From assembly GCA_900544195.1 (NCBI GenBank), contig UQUJ01000029.1:1-34824 (forward strand): 34,824 bases of DNA, read 5' to 3'. Shown here in pieces: positions 23,355 through 32,353 of the stretch. Within the stretch, counting starts at the first letter, position 1. Every line of letters begins with the position of its first letter. A model generated the notes under the pieces. That model was not told the DNA's origin. It saw only the letters and a program-made list of their open reading frames with translations, and ran no database searches. Position numbers and translations under genes: made by a program. The DNA comes from an uncultured Alistipes sp. (lineage in GTDB: Bacteria; Bacteroidota; Bacteroidia; Bacteroidales; UBA932).

Positions 23355-26300
23355 TTAGAAAGAAAAGTTAACTCCAAACACTGTCTGCTGAGTCTCCGGA
23401 TAAAGATTGCCGGTGACTTCCGGGCTGTAAGACAGTACCTTGGTGAATGTCAATAGATTGGTCGCTGTCATGTAGAAGCGGAGATTCTGGATCTTCAGTT
23501 TTGAGGTCACCTTTTTCGGAAGGGTGTACCCGAGTTGGATGGTCCTCAGCCTCAGATAAGAGGCGTCCTGATAGGCGAGTGTCCTCATGTATGGGACTTC
23601 AGATCCATATTTAGGTCTCGGTGCCGTGTTGGAAGGGTTGTACGGTGTCCAGTAGTCCACTTTCATACCGTTTGAACGTCCTCTGAGGTCACCGCCATAT
23701 TCCCCGTCATACATCAAAGGATTCAGGATATAGCCTCCCGCGACGGCGTACCAATCCATGAAAAAGTCGAAGCCTTTCCAACGGAGGTTCGTTGAGAGGG
23801 AGAATGTGGCGTCCGGGTCTTTCTGATAGACAACCCTGTCGTCCTCGTTGATCTTGCCGTCGCCGTTCACGTCACGAAGCTTCACGCTTCCCGGTTCCAC
23901 GTTGTCGTTGCGGGAGAGAGGTGCGTCGGCGACACCGTCGCCGTCTGTGTCAACGGTGTTCTTCAGCTTGTAGGTGAGGGAGCCTCTGTCGCTGTAAACA
24001 TCGAAGTCGCTGTACTGATAGACTCCGTCCGCCTTGTAGTCATAATAGATGTTGATCGGAGCCCCGATGATCCAGTTGTTTCCAGGCTGGCTGACGTAGT
24101 TGCCGTTCTCATCGACCGTGTCATCGATCTTGATGATCTTGCCGCTGAACTGGCTTATGTTTGTGGTGACGCTCCAATTGAGATCTTCGCTCCTTATGAT
24201 GTCGAATGTCGCGTTGAAGTCGATGCCGTGGGTTCTGGTCTCTCCCAGGTTGTCCAGCATCGAGCTGTAACCCAACGATGCGTTCAATGCTCTGGACACA
24301 AGCAGGTTGGTGGTCCGTGTGTTGTAGTACTCGACCGTTCCGAAGATCCTGTTGTCGAGGATCCCGAAATCAAGTCCGAAGTTGGCTGTTCCGGACTGCT
24401 CCCATTTGAGATTCTGGTTAGGAAGGTCATTGCCGGGAAGGTAACCCATGTAGTAAGTGTCTCCGAACTCACCAGGCATCGGCTTGGCCACACCAAGGGT
24501 GGCGTAGTTGTCGATCCCGTTCTGGTTGCCTACTATTCCGTAACTTGCCCTTAGCTTGAGGTTGTTCATCCATGAGACATCCTTCAGGAAGCCTTCTTCC
24601 GACGCTCTCCACGCGAAGGCCACGGACGGGAATGTTCCCCATTTGTTGTCTGTGCCGAAGCGGCTTGATCCGTCACGGCGCACGGCGAGGTTGAACAGGT
24701 ACTTGTCCATCAGGTTGTACTGCGCCCTGACCATGAATGACACGAGATTGTTTTCCGAATATGCTCTCTGCTGTCCGGTCACCTCGCCGTTGGCGATGTA
24801 GTTGTAGGTCTTGTCAACCGGGAGGTTGGACACTGAATATCCCAGCGTCTTGCGAAGGGACTTGTCCACGGACTGCACCGCGGTGATGTTCAGTTTGTGG
24901 TTCTCGTTCTTGATGGGAACGTCATACCTTATGGAGTTCTCAATCAGGGTCTGCACGTTTGCCGTGTTGAGCAGTGATGCGGTCGAACCTCCTCCGTTGG
25001 GATAGTAGGAATCACGTGAATGTCCTTCCTCGTTAACCCTGTTGTAGTAGGAGACGTTGAACCTGTAGGTGAATCCCTTGAACGGGGCTATGTCGGCGAA
25101 AGCATTGATCCTGTAGCTGTTGGCCTTCGCGTCATGAGAGTCGTGAAGAGCGCTGTATGCAGGGTTCGTGTCCTTGTTGCTGTTGATGTAAGGAATATAG
25201 TCGCCGTTCTCGTCGTAGATCTGTGAAAGCGGAGAACGGGTGATGAACTGGTAGAACGCTCCGTTTTCTATCTCACGTTTCGAGAATCCGAACGAGGTGT
25301 TGGCTCCGAGCTTCAGCCATTTCTTAACCTGATAGTCAAGGTTCACTCTGGAACTGATGCGGTCGTAACCGGAATTGACCTTCATTATACCGTCCTGATT
25401 GAAATAGCCGACGCTGGCCATGGCCTTCAACTTGTCGGAGCCACCTTTGACACTGACCTCATGGCTATGGTAGAGAGCCGCTTTCTTGAACATAAGGTTC
25501 TCCCAGTCAACATATTCACCACTCTTGTAAACCTGTGCCATCACGTCATCGGCCAAGGCCGTGGCGATCGGTACCGTCGTGGCGTCTATTATTCCCATGT
25601 CATTCGCGACTGCCTCACGCCTGAGGGAAAGGTACTCGTCCGCAGTGTAGTAGTCGAAGTTTTTGTGAAGGGTCTGGAATCCCACGTAGCCGTTGTAGCT
25701 TACAGTGCTTTCACCGGCTTTTCCACGTTTGGTGGTGACCAGTATCACACCGTCGCTGGCCCTCGCTCCGTAGATCGCCTGTGAGGCCGCGTCCTTAAGG
25801 ATCTCGATCGACTCGATGTCATCGGAGTTTATCATCGCGAACTCGGTGTCGGAAGCGACACTTCCGTCAATGATGTAAAGAGGGTTGTTGCTGGCGGAGA
25901 TTGATCTCGTTCCACGAATCTTGATGGATGGGGTGGAGCCTGGACGTCCGGAAGCGCTTGTGACAGTCACGCCGGCGGCACGTCCGCGCAGCATCTCGGC
26001 GGCGGTGGCGGCGGGGAATATCTTCATGTCATCGGTGTTCACTGACGTGATTGATGTCGCAAGGTCACTTTTCTTCATTGACCCATAGCCGACCACAACC
26101 AACTGGTCAAGCATCATGGATTCAGGCTCAAGGAAAATCTTGTAGTAGTTGTCCTTGCCGACGGTCACGGTCGCTCCACGGTAGCCGAGGCAGCTTACCT
26201 CAAGCACGTCACCTTCTTTTGCGGACAGGGAGAACCGTCCGTCGAGATCCGTTACCGATCCGTTGGACGTGTCCTTGATCTTGACACCCGCTCCGATTAC

Positions 26301-26423
26301 CGGCAGCGCGCCTGATTGTGAGTCCTCCAGGACGACACCGCTGATCTGTGTTGTCTGTCCGGAGACCGGCAGTGACACCGAAAGGAGAATCACCGCCGCT
26401 AAATATTTCACTATATTATTCAT
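23355..26423 (-). CDS. susC: SusC/RagA-family TonB-dependent outer-membrane transporter
   Basis: 1022 aa. A signal peptide (MNNIVKYLAAVILLSVSLPV ... SGQ) is followed by a carboxypeptidase-regulatory-like domain at about 25-100 (ISGVVLEDSQSGALPVIGAG, VTDLDGRFSLSAKEGDVLEV). The SusC hallmark LDQLVVVGYGSMKKSDL precedes the plug (TSASGRPGSTPSIKIRGTRS, YIIDGSVASD, IESIEILKDAASQAIYGARA, 'DGVILVTTKRGK'). The remainder is the 22-stranded barrel, ending TVFGVNFSF with a terminal Phe for assembly. Length is normal. It imports oligosaccharides using ExbB-ExbD-TonB energy; a candidate tonB-like set lies at 15120-17056. It begins 12 nt after the TIM-barrel lipoprotein. Confidence 0.97.
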   Translation of the reverse strand: MNNIVKYLAAVILLSVSLPVSGQTTQISGVVLEDSQSGALPVIGAGVKIKDTSNGSVTDLDGRFSLSAKEGDVLEVSCLGYRGATVTVGKDNYYKIFLEPESMMLDQLVVVGYGSMKKSDLATSITSVNTDDMKIFPAATAAEMLRGRAAGVTVTSASGRPGSTPSIKIRGTRSISASNNPLYIIDGSVASDTEFAMINSDDIESIEILKDAASQAIYGARASDGVILVTTKRGKAGESTVSYNGYVGFQTLHKNFDYYTADEYLSLRREAVANDMGIIDATTVPIATALADDVMAQVYKSGEYVDWENLMFKKAALYHSHEVSVKGGSDKLKAMASVGYFNQDGIMKVNSGYDRISSRVNLDYQVKKWLKLGANTSFGFSKREIENGAFYQFITRSPLSQIYDENGDYIPYINSNKDTNPAYSALHDSHDAKANSYRINAFADIAPFKGFTYRFNVSYYNRVNEEGHSRDSYYPNGGGSTASLLNTANVQTLIENSIRYDVPIKNENHKLNITAVQSVDKSLRKTLGYSVSNLPVDKTYNYIANGEVTGQQRAYSENNLVSFMVRAQYNLMDKYLFNLAVRRDGSSRFGTDNKWGTFPSVAFAWRASEEGFLKDVSWMNNLKLRASYGIVGNQNGIDNYATLGVAKPMPGEFGDTYYMGYLPGNDLPNQNLKWEQSGTANFGLDFGILDNRIFGTVEYYNTRTTNLLVSRALNASLGYSSMLDNLGETRTHGIDFNATFDIIRSEDLNWSVTTNISQFSGKIIKIDDTVDENGNYVSQPGNNWIIGAPINIYYDYKADGVYQYSDFDVYSDRGSLTYKLKNTVDTDGDGVADAPLSRNDNVEPGSVKLRDVNGDGKINEDDRVVYQKDPDATFSLSTNLRWKGFDFFMDWYAVAGGYILNPLMYDGEYGGDLRGRSNGMKVDYWTPYNPSNTAPRPKYGSEVPYMRTLAYQDASYLRLRTIQLGYTLPKKVTSKLKIQNLRFYMTATNLLTFTKVLSYSPEVTGNLYPETQQTVFGVNFSF

Positions 26424-26435
26424 GTCAAAAAGTTA

Positions 26436-27533
26436 TTAGTTCTTGTCATTTTTCCATTCCCACATTGTCTCAAGCGCGTCATACTGGAACACGTCAAGTC
26501 CCTTGAGGCAGTCGCCGCCACTCTCTTTCAGTGTGGTCATCGTTTGCAGAAGTGATTCCCAGCCATTTGGCTGAAGGCTGGTGGAAATCTCATCGTTAGT
26601 GGCGGTCTTCACGCAGACGCTGACTGAAGCCGCCTTTCCGCATGCCTTGAAAATCGGTTGGCACACCTCCAGAATCTTTTCGGAAGAGTTGCAGTAGGCC
26701 ATGACGGAAACCCAGTCGCAGACTGACAGGAACTGGTTCACATCACCGTAGGCGATCCTTCCAGCATTGTAGAGTTCCTGATACTTCCACCAGATCGCCT
26801 CCTGAAGTTTCAGCCCGGAAACCGAGAGCCTCTTGTGGGCGTAAGCAAGACGGCTCACAGTCGTTCTCAACAGATTCTCGTTGGCCCCACCGGCTCCGTT
26901 GCCGCTGTCGGTGTTCCACACCCATCCAAGTCCGATGTCGGATTTTATTGTGTGAGGCTCAAGGTCGGCGGACACGCCAGAGAATCGCTCCTCTGGCTTC
27001 ACGCTCCGGTTGTAGGAAATTACTTTCTGGAGGCATGATTCTGCCCCTGCTTCGCTGAGGAAGACCGCTTTGTCCTCGTAGTATGTGGCATATACCTCCA
27101 TGCCAAGGTCGGTGCAGGTCGAGATGAAGGTCTTGAGCCAGCTGTCGGCTGTGGCCAGTCTGGTTCCTCCTGGGCTGAGGTAAACACCTCTGAATCCCAT
27201 AAGGGCGATTCTGGCGGCCAGCTTTTTCGGTGTGTCGGCGTATTTGGCGATGCTTGCCGAATAGACATACACACAGTTGAACAAAACATCCTTTCCGTCA
27301 TTATCCTCAAGGTTTGTCGCCTTTGAGTAGGCCTCGGCCTTATAAGCCATCAGGTCTGTCACGCCCGCCATCTTGATACATTCGTCGCGGCCTATCGTCG
27401 GTTCATCCTTGCTGTGATCGACCTCAATGATGTCGATCTCGTCGATTGTCGGCCCGTATTCAGGCTTGTCTGCCGTGCAGGACAGGCAGAAGAAAACTGT
27501 CGCCGACAAAGCAAGCAATCTTAAATCTTTCAT
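26436..27533 (-). CDS. PUL lipoprotein, probable TIM-barrel glycan-active or glycan-binding protein (possibly GH18-like)
   Basis: 365 aa. The signal MKDLRLLALSATVFFCLSC gives lipobox Cys 19. The body reads like an alpha/beta barrel: LFNCVYVYSASI, ARIALMGFRGVYLSPGGTRL, LGMEVYATYYED, then RFSGVSADLEPHT, a strand ending in D-x-E that could carry catalytic acids, then LKLQEAIWWKY and CDWVSVMAYCN. The 'VSADLEPH' plus 'WVSVMAYCN' strands recall GH18-type barrels, where D..D.E and a later M.Y are conserved, but the classical DxxDxDxE motif is absent. I do not assign a family with confidence. Between the GH20-like gene and susC, it may release HexNAc oligosaccharides at the cell surface or act as a binding protein. 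Confidence 0.6.
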   Translation of the reverse strand: MKDLRLLALSATVFFCLSCTADKPEYGPTIDEIDIIEVDHSKDEPTIGRDECIKMAGVTDLMAYKAEAYSKATNLEDNDGKDVLFNCVYVYSASIAKYADTPKKLAARIALMGFRGVYLSPGGTRLATADSWLKTFISTCTDLGMEVYATYYEDKAVFLSEAGAESCLQKVISYNRSVKPEERFSGVSADLEPHTIKSDIGLGWVWNTDSGNGAGGANENLLRTTVSRLAYAHKRLSVSGLKLQEAIWWKYQELYNAGRIAYGDVNQFLSVCDWVSVMAYCNSSEKILEVCQPIFKACGKAASVSVCVKTATNDEISTSLQPNGWESLLQTMTTLKESGGDCLKGLDVFQYDALETMWEWKNDKN

Positions 27534-27554
27534 TCCAGTGTTATTTTTTTATGT

Positions 27555-29090
27555 TTACCTAATGTTTTCCAGCACTTTGATCCGCTCCTTGATCTTTCCG
27601 CGGTATGTCCATTCATTGAACGACTCCCCGGCGTCTTTGAGGTAATGACCGTTGAGCCTGATGAATTCCTTTCGCAGTCCCCCGCATTCCTTGTCGATCG
27701 ACTTGAGCTGTGCCAAGGCCGCCCTGGAGTCTTCGACGGAAAAGCCGTTTGATTCGATCTGTAAGTCAACACGCTTGAATTCCAGATAGTTGATGCGGAT
27801 GTCAAGCATCAGGCGAAGATGCCTGGCCACGTCAGCCGCATCCTTGGAGAATCTTACCATGTCAAGCCTCTCCCTTAAGGCGGTACATTTCCGGAGTTCC
27901 TCGTCAATGCGTGCGATGTCCCCTTGGAATGAATATACAGGGCTCTGGGGCATGTTGAAATAGTCCTTCACTACCTCTGTCTCCTCCTGCGGGCCAAGAC
28001 CGAGTCTTGTGTGGCAGTAACTCTCCAAAAACTTGTCTGGAGTGAGCGGATTGTCCGACAAGGCGTTTGAATATGCCGTCATCAGCATGTCAAATCCGCT
28101 TTGAGGGTACACCTCTCTCACGGGCTGTATGGCAATGACCTCGTTCTTGTCATCGTAAATGTAGCCGTAGGTTCCGGATGTCGACCACGAAGTGTTGATG
28201 ATTCCTTTGAATCCGCAGTCGGATGCGTATGAAGCGTAACTGAATATGTTCTCCAAGTGCTTTCTCCATTGTACCAGATAGAGATTGTCAGGATGGGAAC
28301 GCAACGAGCATGCTCCCCAGACCTCCCGGCCGGAGTTCCTGAGGTTGTCCATTTTCCCGAAATGGTCCTGGTTCCAACCGTAGTTCCAATCGACGATGAT
28401 CACATCCTCCGGAAGCGACTGAAGCGCCTCTGGGTGTTTCAGGATGATGTCCGCCCAGATCATGGGTCTCTTGCCCAATGAAGATACAATCCGGCACATC
28501 CTTGCGACATAGTCAACGTACAGTCTGGAGATTCCTTCGCTCCTGACTTTCTCCTGACACCTGCGGCAATGACCCAGCAACCTTGTCTCGTCGCATCCGA
28601 TGTGAAAATATCCTGATGTGTGCATTTGCGCTATCTCGGAGAAGATGCTTCTGAATATTCCTTCCGCTTCGTCCTCCATCATCGGGCATACCTGCGAACA
28701 GTCTTTCCTGTCTTCTTTCAGGACTGCGTACCGCTCGTGCCGGAGGATGTATTCAGAATGTCCGAAACAATTCTGAAGGGGAATTACATCGACTCCAAGG
28801 CCCGAGCAGTATGCTATGAAGTCCTTTACCTCTGCTTCCGAGAAGGCGAAACGGTTTCTAAGTACAAGATTGTCCTTGAACGGGAATGTCGCCTCCCATT
28901 CCACCACGACAGCATTCATGCCTTTCGAGGCGGCGTCGGCCACGAATTCCTTCATCGCCGGCATTGTCATCACCTGTGTCCTGAAATCAAGGTAAACGGC
29001 CCTGACCTCAAAAGACTTTGCGGACAGAGACAGGTGACATGCCAGAAAGAGGATGAGAAACGTCAGGAAATATTTTGTCTTTCTATGCAT
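27555..29090 (-). CDS. GH20-like beta-N-acetylhexosaminidase
   Basis: 511 aa. The N-terminal signal MHRKTKYFLTFLILFLACHL is either type I (cut after SLSA) or a lipobox at Cys 18. A TIM barrel starts at about residue 28: VRAVYLDFRTQVMTM, GMNAVVVEWEATFPFKD, GVDVIPLQNCFGHSEYILRH, then HIGCDETRLLG at 163-173. The last contains the Asp-Glu pair (D167/E168) matching the GH20 'H.GGDE' catalytic acid and its partner. GKRPMIWADI and VIIVDWNYGWNQ are the usual following strands. C175/C178 in GHCRRC make a CxxC right after the active site. GH20 enzymes remove terminal GlcNAc or GalNAc by substrate-assisted catalysis. The C-terminal third is helical. It overlaps nagB by 8 nt, tying HexNAc release to its use. 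Confidence 0.8.
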   Translation of the reverse strand: MHRKTKYFLTFLILFLACHLSLSAKSFEVRAVYLDFRTQVMTMPAMKEFVADAASKGMNAVVVEWEATFPFKDNLVLRNRFAFSEAEVKDFIAYCSGLGVDVIPLQNCFGHSEYILRHERYAVLKEDRKDCSQVCPMMEDEAEGIFRSIFSEIAQMHTSGYFHIGCDETRLLGHCRRCQEKVRSEGISRLYVDYVARMCRIVSSLGKRPMIWADIILKHPEALQSLPEDVIIVDWNYGWNQDHFGKMDNLRNSGREVWGACSLRSHPDNLYLVQWRKHLENIFSYASYASDCGFKGIINTSWSTSGTYGYIYDDKNEVIAIQPVREVYPQSGFDMLMTAYSNALSDNPLTPDKFLESYCHTRLGLGPQEETEVVKDYFNMPQSPVYSFQGDIARIDEELRKCTALRERLDMVRFSKDAADVARHLRLMLDIRINYLEFKRVDLQIESNGFSVEDSRAALAQLKSIDKECGGLRKEFIRLNGHYLKDAGESFNEWTYRGKIKERIKVLENIR

Positions 29091-29862
29091 CGTGCCAGTC
29101 CATTATGTATTTCGCGCTGTCCTTGTCCGTATAGAGGATCGCACTCTTGTGTCTCCTGAGGATCGAGGCCGGGCATTTTTCCGACACGGGACCGAAGACC
29201 GCGCCCTTTACGGCCTCAGCCTTAGAGGCTGCCGGAACGACGCAGAACAGATGATCGGCGTTGAACATCGCGGGAACCGTCAGCGTCAGGGCATATTCAG
29301 GAACCTCGGAGATGTCCTTGAAGCATCCGTCGTGCACCTGCTGCATCCTGCATTTCTGGTCGAGATCCACTTTCTTTATAAGAAGAGGATCGTTGAAGTC
29401 TGCCACGTGCGGGTCGTTGAAAGCGATGTGTCCGTTCTCTCCGATGCCCATGCACACGATGTCGATAGCCGTAGATCTCAAAATCTCCGAATATCTTCGG
29501 CATGTCGCTTCCGAGTCTTTGTCAGTTCCGATGTAGTCAACGCTCGCGAATGGAACCTTGTCGAAGATTGCCCTGCGCAGGAAATTGCCGAAACCCTGAG
29601 GCGCATCGGCCGGAAGGTTGACGTATTCATCCATGTGGAGTGCGTGTACGCGTCCCCATTCAATGCCTTCCGTCGCGGCCAAGGCTTCGAGAAACTCGTT
29701 CTGTGAAGGCGCGGCGGCGAAGACCATGCGGATTTCCTTTTTTCTGCCGAGCGTCTCCTTGATGCATGCCGCCACATCGGCGGCCGCCGCCTTGCCCATA
29801 TCGTTTCTGGTGTCAAAGACCTTGATGTCCAGATTGTCTGACTTGAATGTCTTGAGTATCAT
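29083..29862 (-). CDS. nagB: Glucosamine-6-phosphate deaminase
   Basis: 259 aa; converts glucosamine-6-phosphate to fructose-6-phosphate and ammonia. The start is MILKTFKSDNLDIKVFDTRN. HALHMDEYVNL (Asp 78/Glu 79) is the substrate/catalytic acid segment, and IVCMGIGENGHIAFNDPHVA is the NagB signature with the ring-opening His. The family's TVPAMFNADHLFCVVPAASK appears later. The 'AAAPSQNEFLEAL' loop varies the usual GLATGSTP phosphate loop, so substrate preference might differ slightly. It lies 3 nt after nagA and overlaps the GH20-like gene by 8 nt, forming a tight HexNAc module. Confidence 0.92.
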   Translation of the reverse strand: MILKTFKSDNLDIKVFDTRNDMGKAAAADVAACIKETLGRKKEIRMVFAAAPSQNEFLEALAATEGIEWGRVHALHMDEYVNLPADAPQGFGNFLRRAIFDKVPFASVDYIGTDKDSEATCRRYSEILRSTAIDIVCMGIGENGHIAFNDPHVADFNDPLLIKKVDLDQKCRMQQVHDGCFKDISEVPEYALTLTVPAMFNADHLFCVVPAASKAEAVKGAVFGPVSEKCPASILRRHKSAILYTDKDSAKYIMDWHDA

Positions 29863-29865
29863 GAT

Positions 29866-31029
29866 TTAATAAATTGTTTTTCCTCCAATGATTGTTCTCT
29901 TTACGTTGATGCTGTCATCAAAGATAACGATGTCGGCGTCTTTCCCTGGTTCCAGAGAGCCTTTCCTGTCATAGAATCCCATGACCTTCGCGGGGTTCTC
30001 CGTTATCATTCTCACGGCCTCGCACACAGTGCATCCGGCGATGTTGACCATCGTGCGGACGAGCCTGTCCGCCGTCGCCACGCTTCCCGCGAAGGCGCTA
30101 CGGTCCATCAGCTTGGCGACACCGTCCTCCACTATGACTTCCTGACCGTCCGCAAGGCTTCCCAGCACACTCTTCCCTTCGGGCATTCCGGCGGCCCTCA
30201 TTGAGTCTGTGACAAGGGAAATGTTGTTGATTCCCTTGATCTTGATGAGAAGGTGAAGCAGGTCGGCCGGCACATGAATGCCGTCGGCGATGATCTCTAT
30301 CCTCATCCCGTCCTGCCAGTAACCATATTCTATGGTTCCGGCGTAACGGTAGGCGTTCCTTCGGGAAATTGTGCTCATGCAGGAGTAGAAGTGTGTCATC
30401 ATCGTGGCTCCGGCCTTGAAGGCTGCGTCACAGTCGGCGAATGTCGCGTCCGTGTGGCCGATGGAGGCGACAATGCCTCTTCTGTTCAACTCCGCGGCGA
30501 ATTCTGGCGCTCCGTCAAGCTCCGGGGCGAAACTCCATCTGGCGAGATCAGGGCATCTGTCCAGGATCTCCATGTACTCGTCGGGCTTTGGAGCGCGGAG
30601 GTATCTTGGATCCTGGGCTCCGGCGAATTTCGGGCTGAAATACGGCCCCTCCAGATGCATCCCTCCGAATCTGGCTCCGTCCTTGTTCTCATTCACGGCT
30701 TTTCTGTAGGTCTCGAAAGACTCGAAAAGGATCTCGTTGGTGCTTGTGAGCGTTGTCGGGCAGAGCAGGGTGGTGCCGTGGGCGGCGTGCATTCTTGCGG
30801 CCGTGAGAAAAGCCTCGACCGTTCCGTCCATGAAATCCGCTCCGCCGGCTCCGTGGGTGTGCATGTCAATGAACCCTGGGCTGACGTAATCCCCTTCACA
30901 ATCAATTACTTCCGCACCGGCGGGAATGCTGTCCGAGATTCCTTTGACCAGTCCGTTCTCAAGGACAAGAACACCAGAGGTGATCTTGTCCGTCACTATT
31001 ATTTTACCGTTGATTAATGCTGTTACCAT
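29866..31029 (-). CDS. nagA: N-acetylglucosamine-6-phosphate deacetylase
   Basis: 387 aa amidohydrolase that removes acetate from GlcNAc-6-phosphate. The metal-binding and catalytic positions of the family are present: FIDMHTHGAGG (first His pair), LEGPYFSPKFAGAQ (metal Glu), ASIGHTDATF (His), MTHFYSCMS (His) and VTDSMRAAGMPEGK (catalytic Asp). The N-terminal beta domain is MVTALINGKIIVTDKITSGV, and the C-terminus returns to it (DIVIFDDSINVKRTIIGGKT). It overlaps the transporter gene by 7 nt and precedes nagB by 3 nt. A dedicated GlcNAc kinase is not seen in the window and must be elsewhere or replaced by another ROK kinase. Confidence 0.95.
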   Translation of the reverse strand: MVTALINGKIIVTDKITSGVLVLENGLVKGISDSIPAGAEVIDCEGDYVSPGFIDMHTHGAGGADFMDGTVEAFLTAARMHAAHGTTLLCPTTLTSTNEILFESFETYRKAVNENKDGARFGGMHLEGPYFSPKFAGAQDPRYLRAPKPDEYMEILDRCPDLARWSFAPELDGAPEFAAELNRRGIVASIGHTDATFADCDAAFKAGATMMTHFYSCMSTISRRNAYRYAGTIEYGYWQDGMRIEIIADGIHVPADLLHLLIKIKGINNISLVTDSMRAAGMPEGKSVLGSLADGQEVIVEDGVAKLMDRSAFAGSVATADRLVRTMVNIAGCTVCEAVRMITENPAKVMGFYDRKGSLEPGKDADIVIFDDSINVKRTIIGGKTIY

Positions 31030-32285
31030 TTCTCTATCTTATAACCGTAAACCGCATAGAAAATCATGTATGCAAAGCATGGAACCAAAAGCCAGTAGGC
31101 CGTCTGGAGACTCATGTGGTCAGACACATAGCCGTAGATGAGAGGCAGCACGGCATTCCCGCATAGGGCCATCACCAGAAGTGACGAGCCGAGGCTGGTC
31201 CAGCGGCCAAGACCTCTGATGGCAAGCGGCCATATTCCTGCGTAGATCAATGAATTCGGCACTCCGAGAAGAACGAGAGTCCAGATTGATGCCTTCAGTG
31301 GCAGGATAAGGACAAGTACTGAGAGTGCAAGGCCTGTGATCGTGCAGATGACGAGTGATTTCTGCTGGCTGATGTATCTGGGGATGAAGAACACGCCGAG
31401 AAGGTAGCCGAAAAGAATGCATCCGAGTGTGTAGGACGGGAACACCTTGGCCGTTTCCAGATCCATGCCGATGTTCTGGGCGTAACCTATGATCGTGCTG
31501 ACGGAGATCTGTTGGCTTCCAAGGTGACAGAACAGGGCCAACACTCCGAGAACGAGGTATGGATATTCCCAGATGGACTTCCTGTCGTCGCCGGTGGTGC
31601 CGGAGCCGTTGGCGCTGTCCGGGTTGATGTCCTGGACCGGTGATTTGTAGAAAAGGATTCCGAAAGCGAACAGAAGCGCGGCCAGAACCACATAGGGGAC
31701 AATCACCCCTCTGATCATGCTGTCAAGTGCGGCTTCCTTGGCCGGTCCGTCAAGCAATCCGGCCTCGACCAAGTCCATTACCTCCTTGTCCTGCGGGCGG
31801 ATCACAAGCGCCGCGAAGACAAGAGGGGCGATGATGCCGGCGAACTTGTTGCATATTCCCATCACACTGATTCTCTTGGCCGCGCTTTCGTAGGGGCCGA
31901 TGATTGTCACGAAAGGATTCGCCACCGACTGCAGGATGGCGAGTGCCGTCCCGATGGTGAACAAGGCGAGCAGGAACATGCCATAGGTTCTGGTCAGGGC
32001 GGCTGGCCAGAAAAGCAGCGCGCCGATGGCCATTGTCCATAGGCCGATCATAGTCCCTTTCTTGTAGCCGGTCCTCCTCAGGAGGAAGGATGCCGGAACG
32101 GTCATCACGAGATAGGCGATGTAGAAGGCAAATGTTACCAGATAGGTCTGTACACCGCTTTTCAATTCGCAGGCGATCTTGAAATAGGGAATCAGGATGG
32201 AGTTTACCCACGAGACAAGCCCGAAGATGAAGAACAAGCATCCCAACATCGTCAGGGAAATGTAATATTGCCGTTTGTTTTCCAT
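31023..32285 (-). CDS. MFS sugar transporter (FucP/GluP/NagP-like), first gene of the operon
   Basis: 420 aa from ATG 32285 (MENKRQYYISLTMLGCLFFI); upstream ATG 32309 adds MTTAYYCI, which falls in the operator region. About 12 transmembrane helices follow. Family features are FGLVSWVNSILIPYFKIACE, LMTVPASFLLRRTGYKKG, LALFTIGTALAILQSVANPF (the FucP/GluP 'QTAANP' region with Q-ANP) and ALIYAGIWPLAIRGLGRWT. With nagA and nagB overlapping downstream, GlcNAc (or GlcNAc-containing disaccharide) import across the inner membrane is the likely role; uronate or hexose transport is possible. The symbol nagP is tempting but not provable here. It overlaps nagA by 7 nt. Confidence 0.85.
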   Translation of the reverse strand: MENKRQYYISLTMLGCLFFIFGLVSWVNSILIPYFKIACELKSGVQTYLVTFAFYIAYLVMTVPASFLLRRTGYKKGTMIGLWTMAIGALLFWPAALTRTYGMFLLALFTIGTALAILQSVANPFVTIIGPYESAAKRISVMGICNKFAGIIAPLVFAALVIRPQDKEVMDLVEAGLLDGPAKEAALDSMIRGVIVPYVVLAALLFAFGILFYKSPVQDINPDSANGSGTTGDDRKSIWEYPYLVLGVLALFCHLGSQQISVSTIIGYAQNIGMDLETAKVFPSYTLGCILFGYLLGVFFIPRYISQQKSLVICTITGLALSVLVLILPLKASIWTLVLLGVPNSLIYAGIWPLAIRGLGRWTSLGSSLLVMALCGNAVLPLIYGYVSDHMSLQTAYWLLVPCFAYMIFYAVYGYKIEKW

Positions 32286-32297
32286 AATACAATAATA
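32284..32297. promoter_or_regulatory. Candidate operator half, 5'-UTR copy (ATAATACAATAATA)
   Basis: ATAATACAATAATA at 32284-32297 is the exact reverse complement of 32354-32367. This copy lies in the leader and touches the transporter start codon. It is itself a direct repeat of ATAATA. Binding here would block early transcription or translation. The identity of the binding protein is inferred. Confidence 0.45.
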
Positions 32298-32340
32298 TGC
32301 GGTGGTCATTAGCCTGTGGTTTATTTCAGGCGATCCTCTG

Positions 32341-32348
32341 CAAAGATA
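32341..32348 (-). promoter_or_regulatory. -7 box of the catabolic operon promoter
   Basis: CAAAGATA reads TATCTTTG on the minus strand, an exact TANNTTTG match about 55 nt before the transporter ATG. No TTG is seen at the -33 position (sequence there is GCGCGAT-like), so the promoter may need an activator such as the adjacent AraC-family protein. Confidence 0.55.
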
Positions 32349-32353
32349 GAGGG

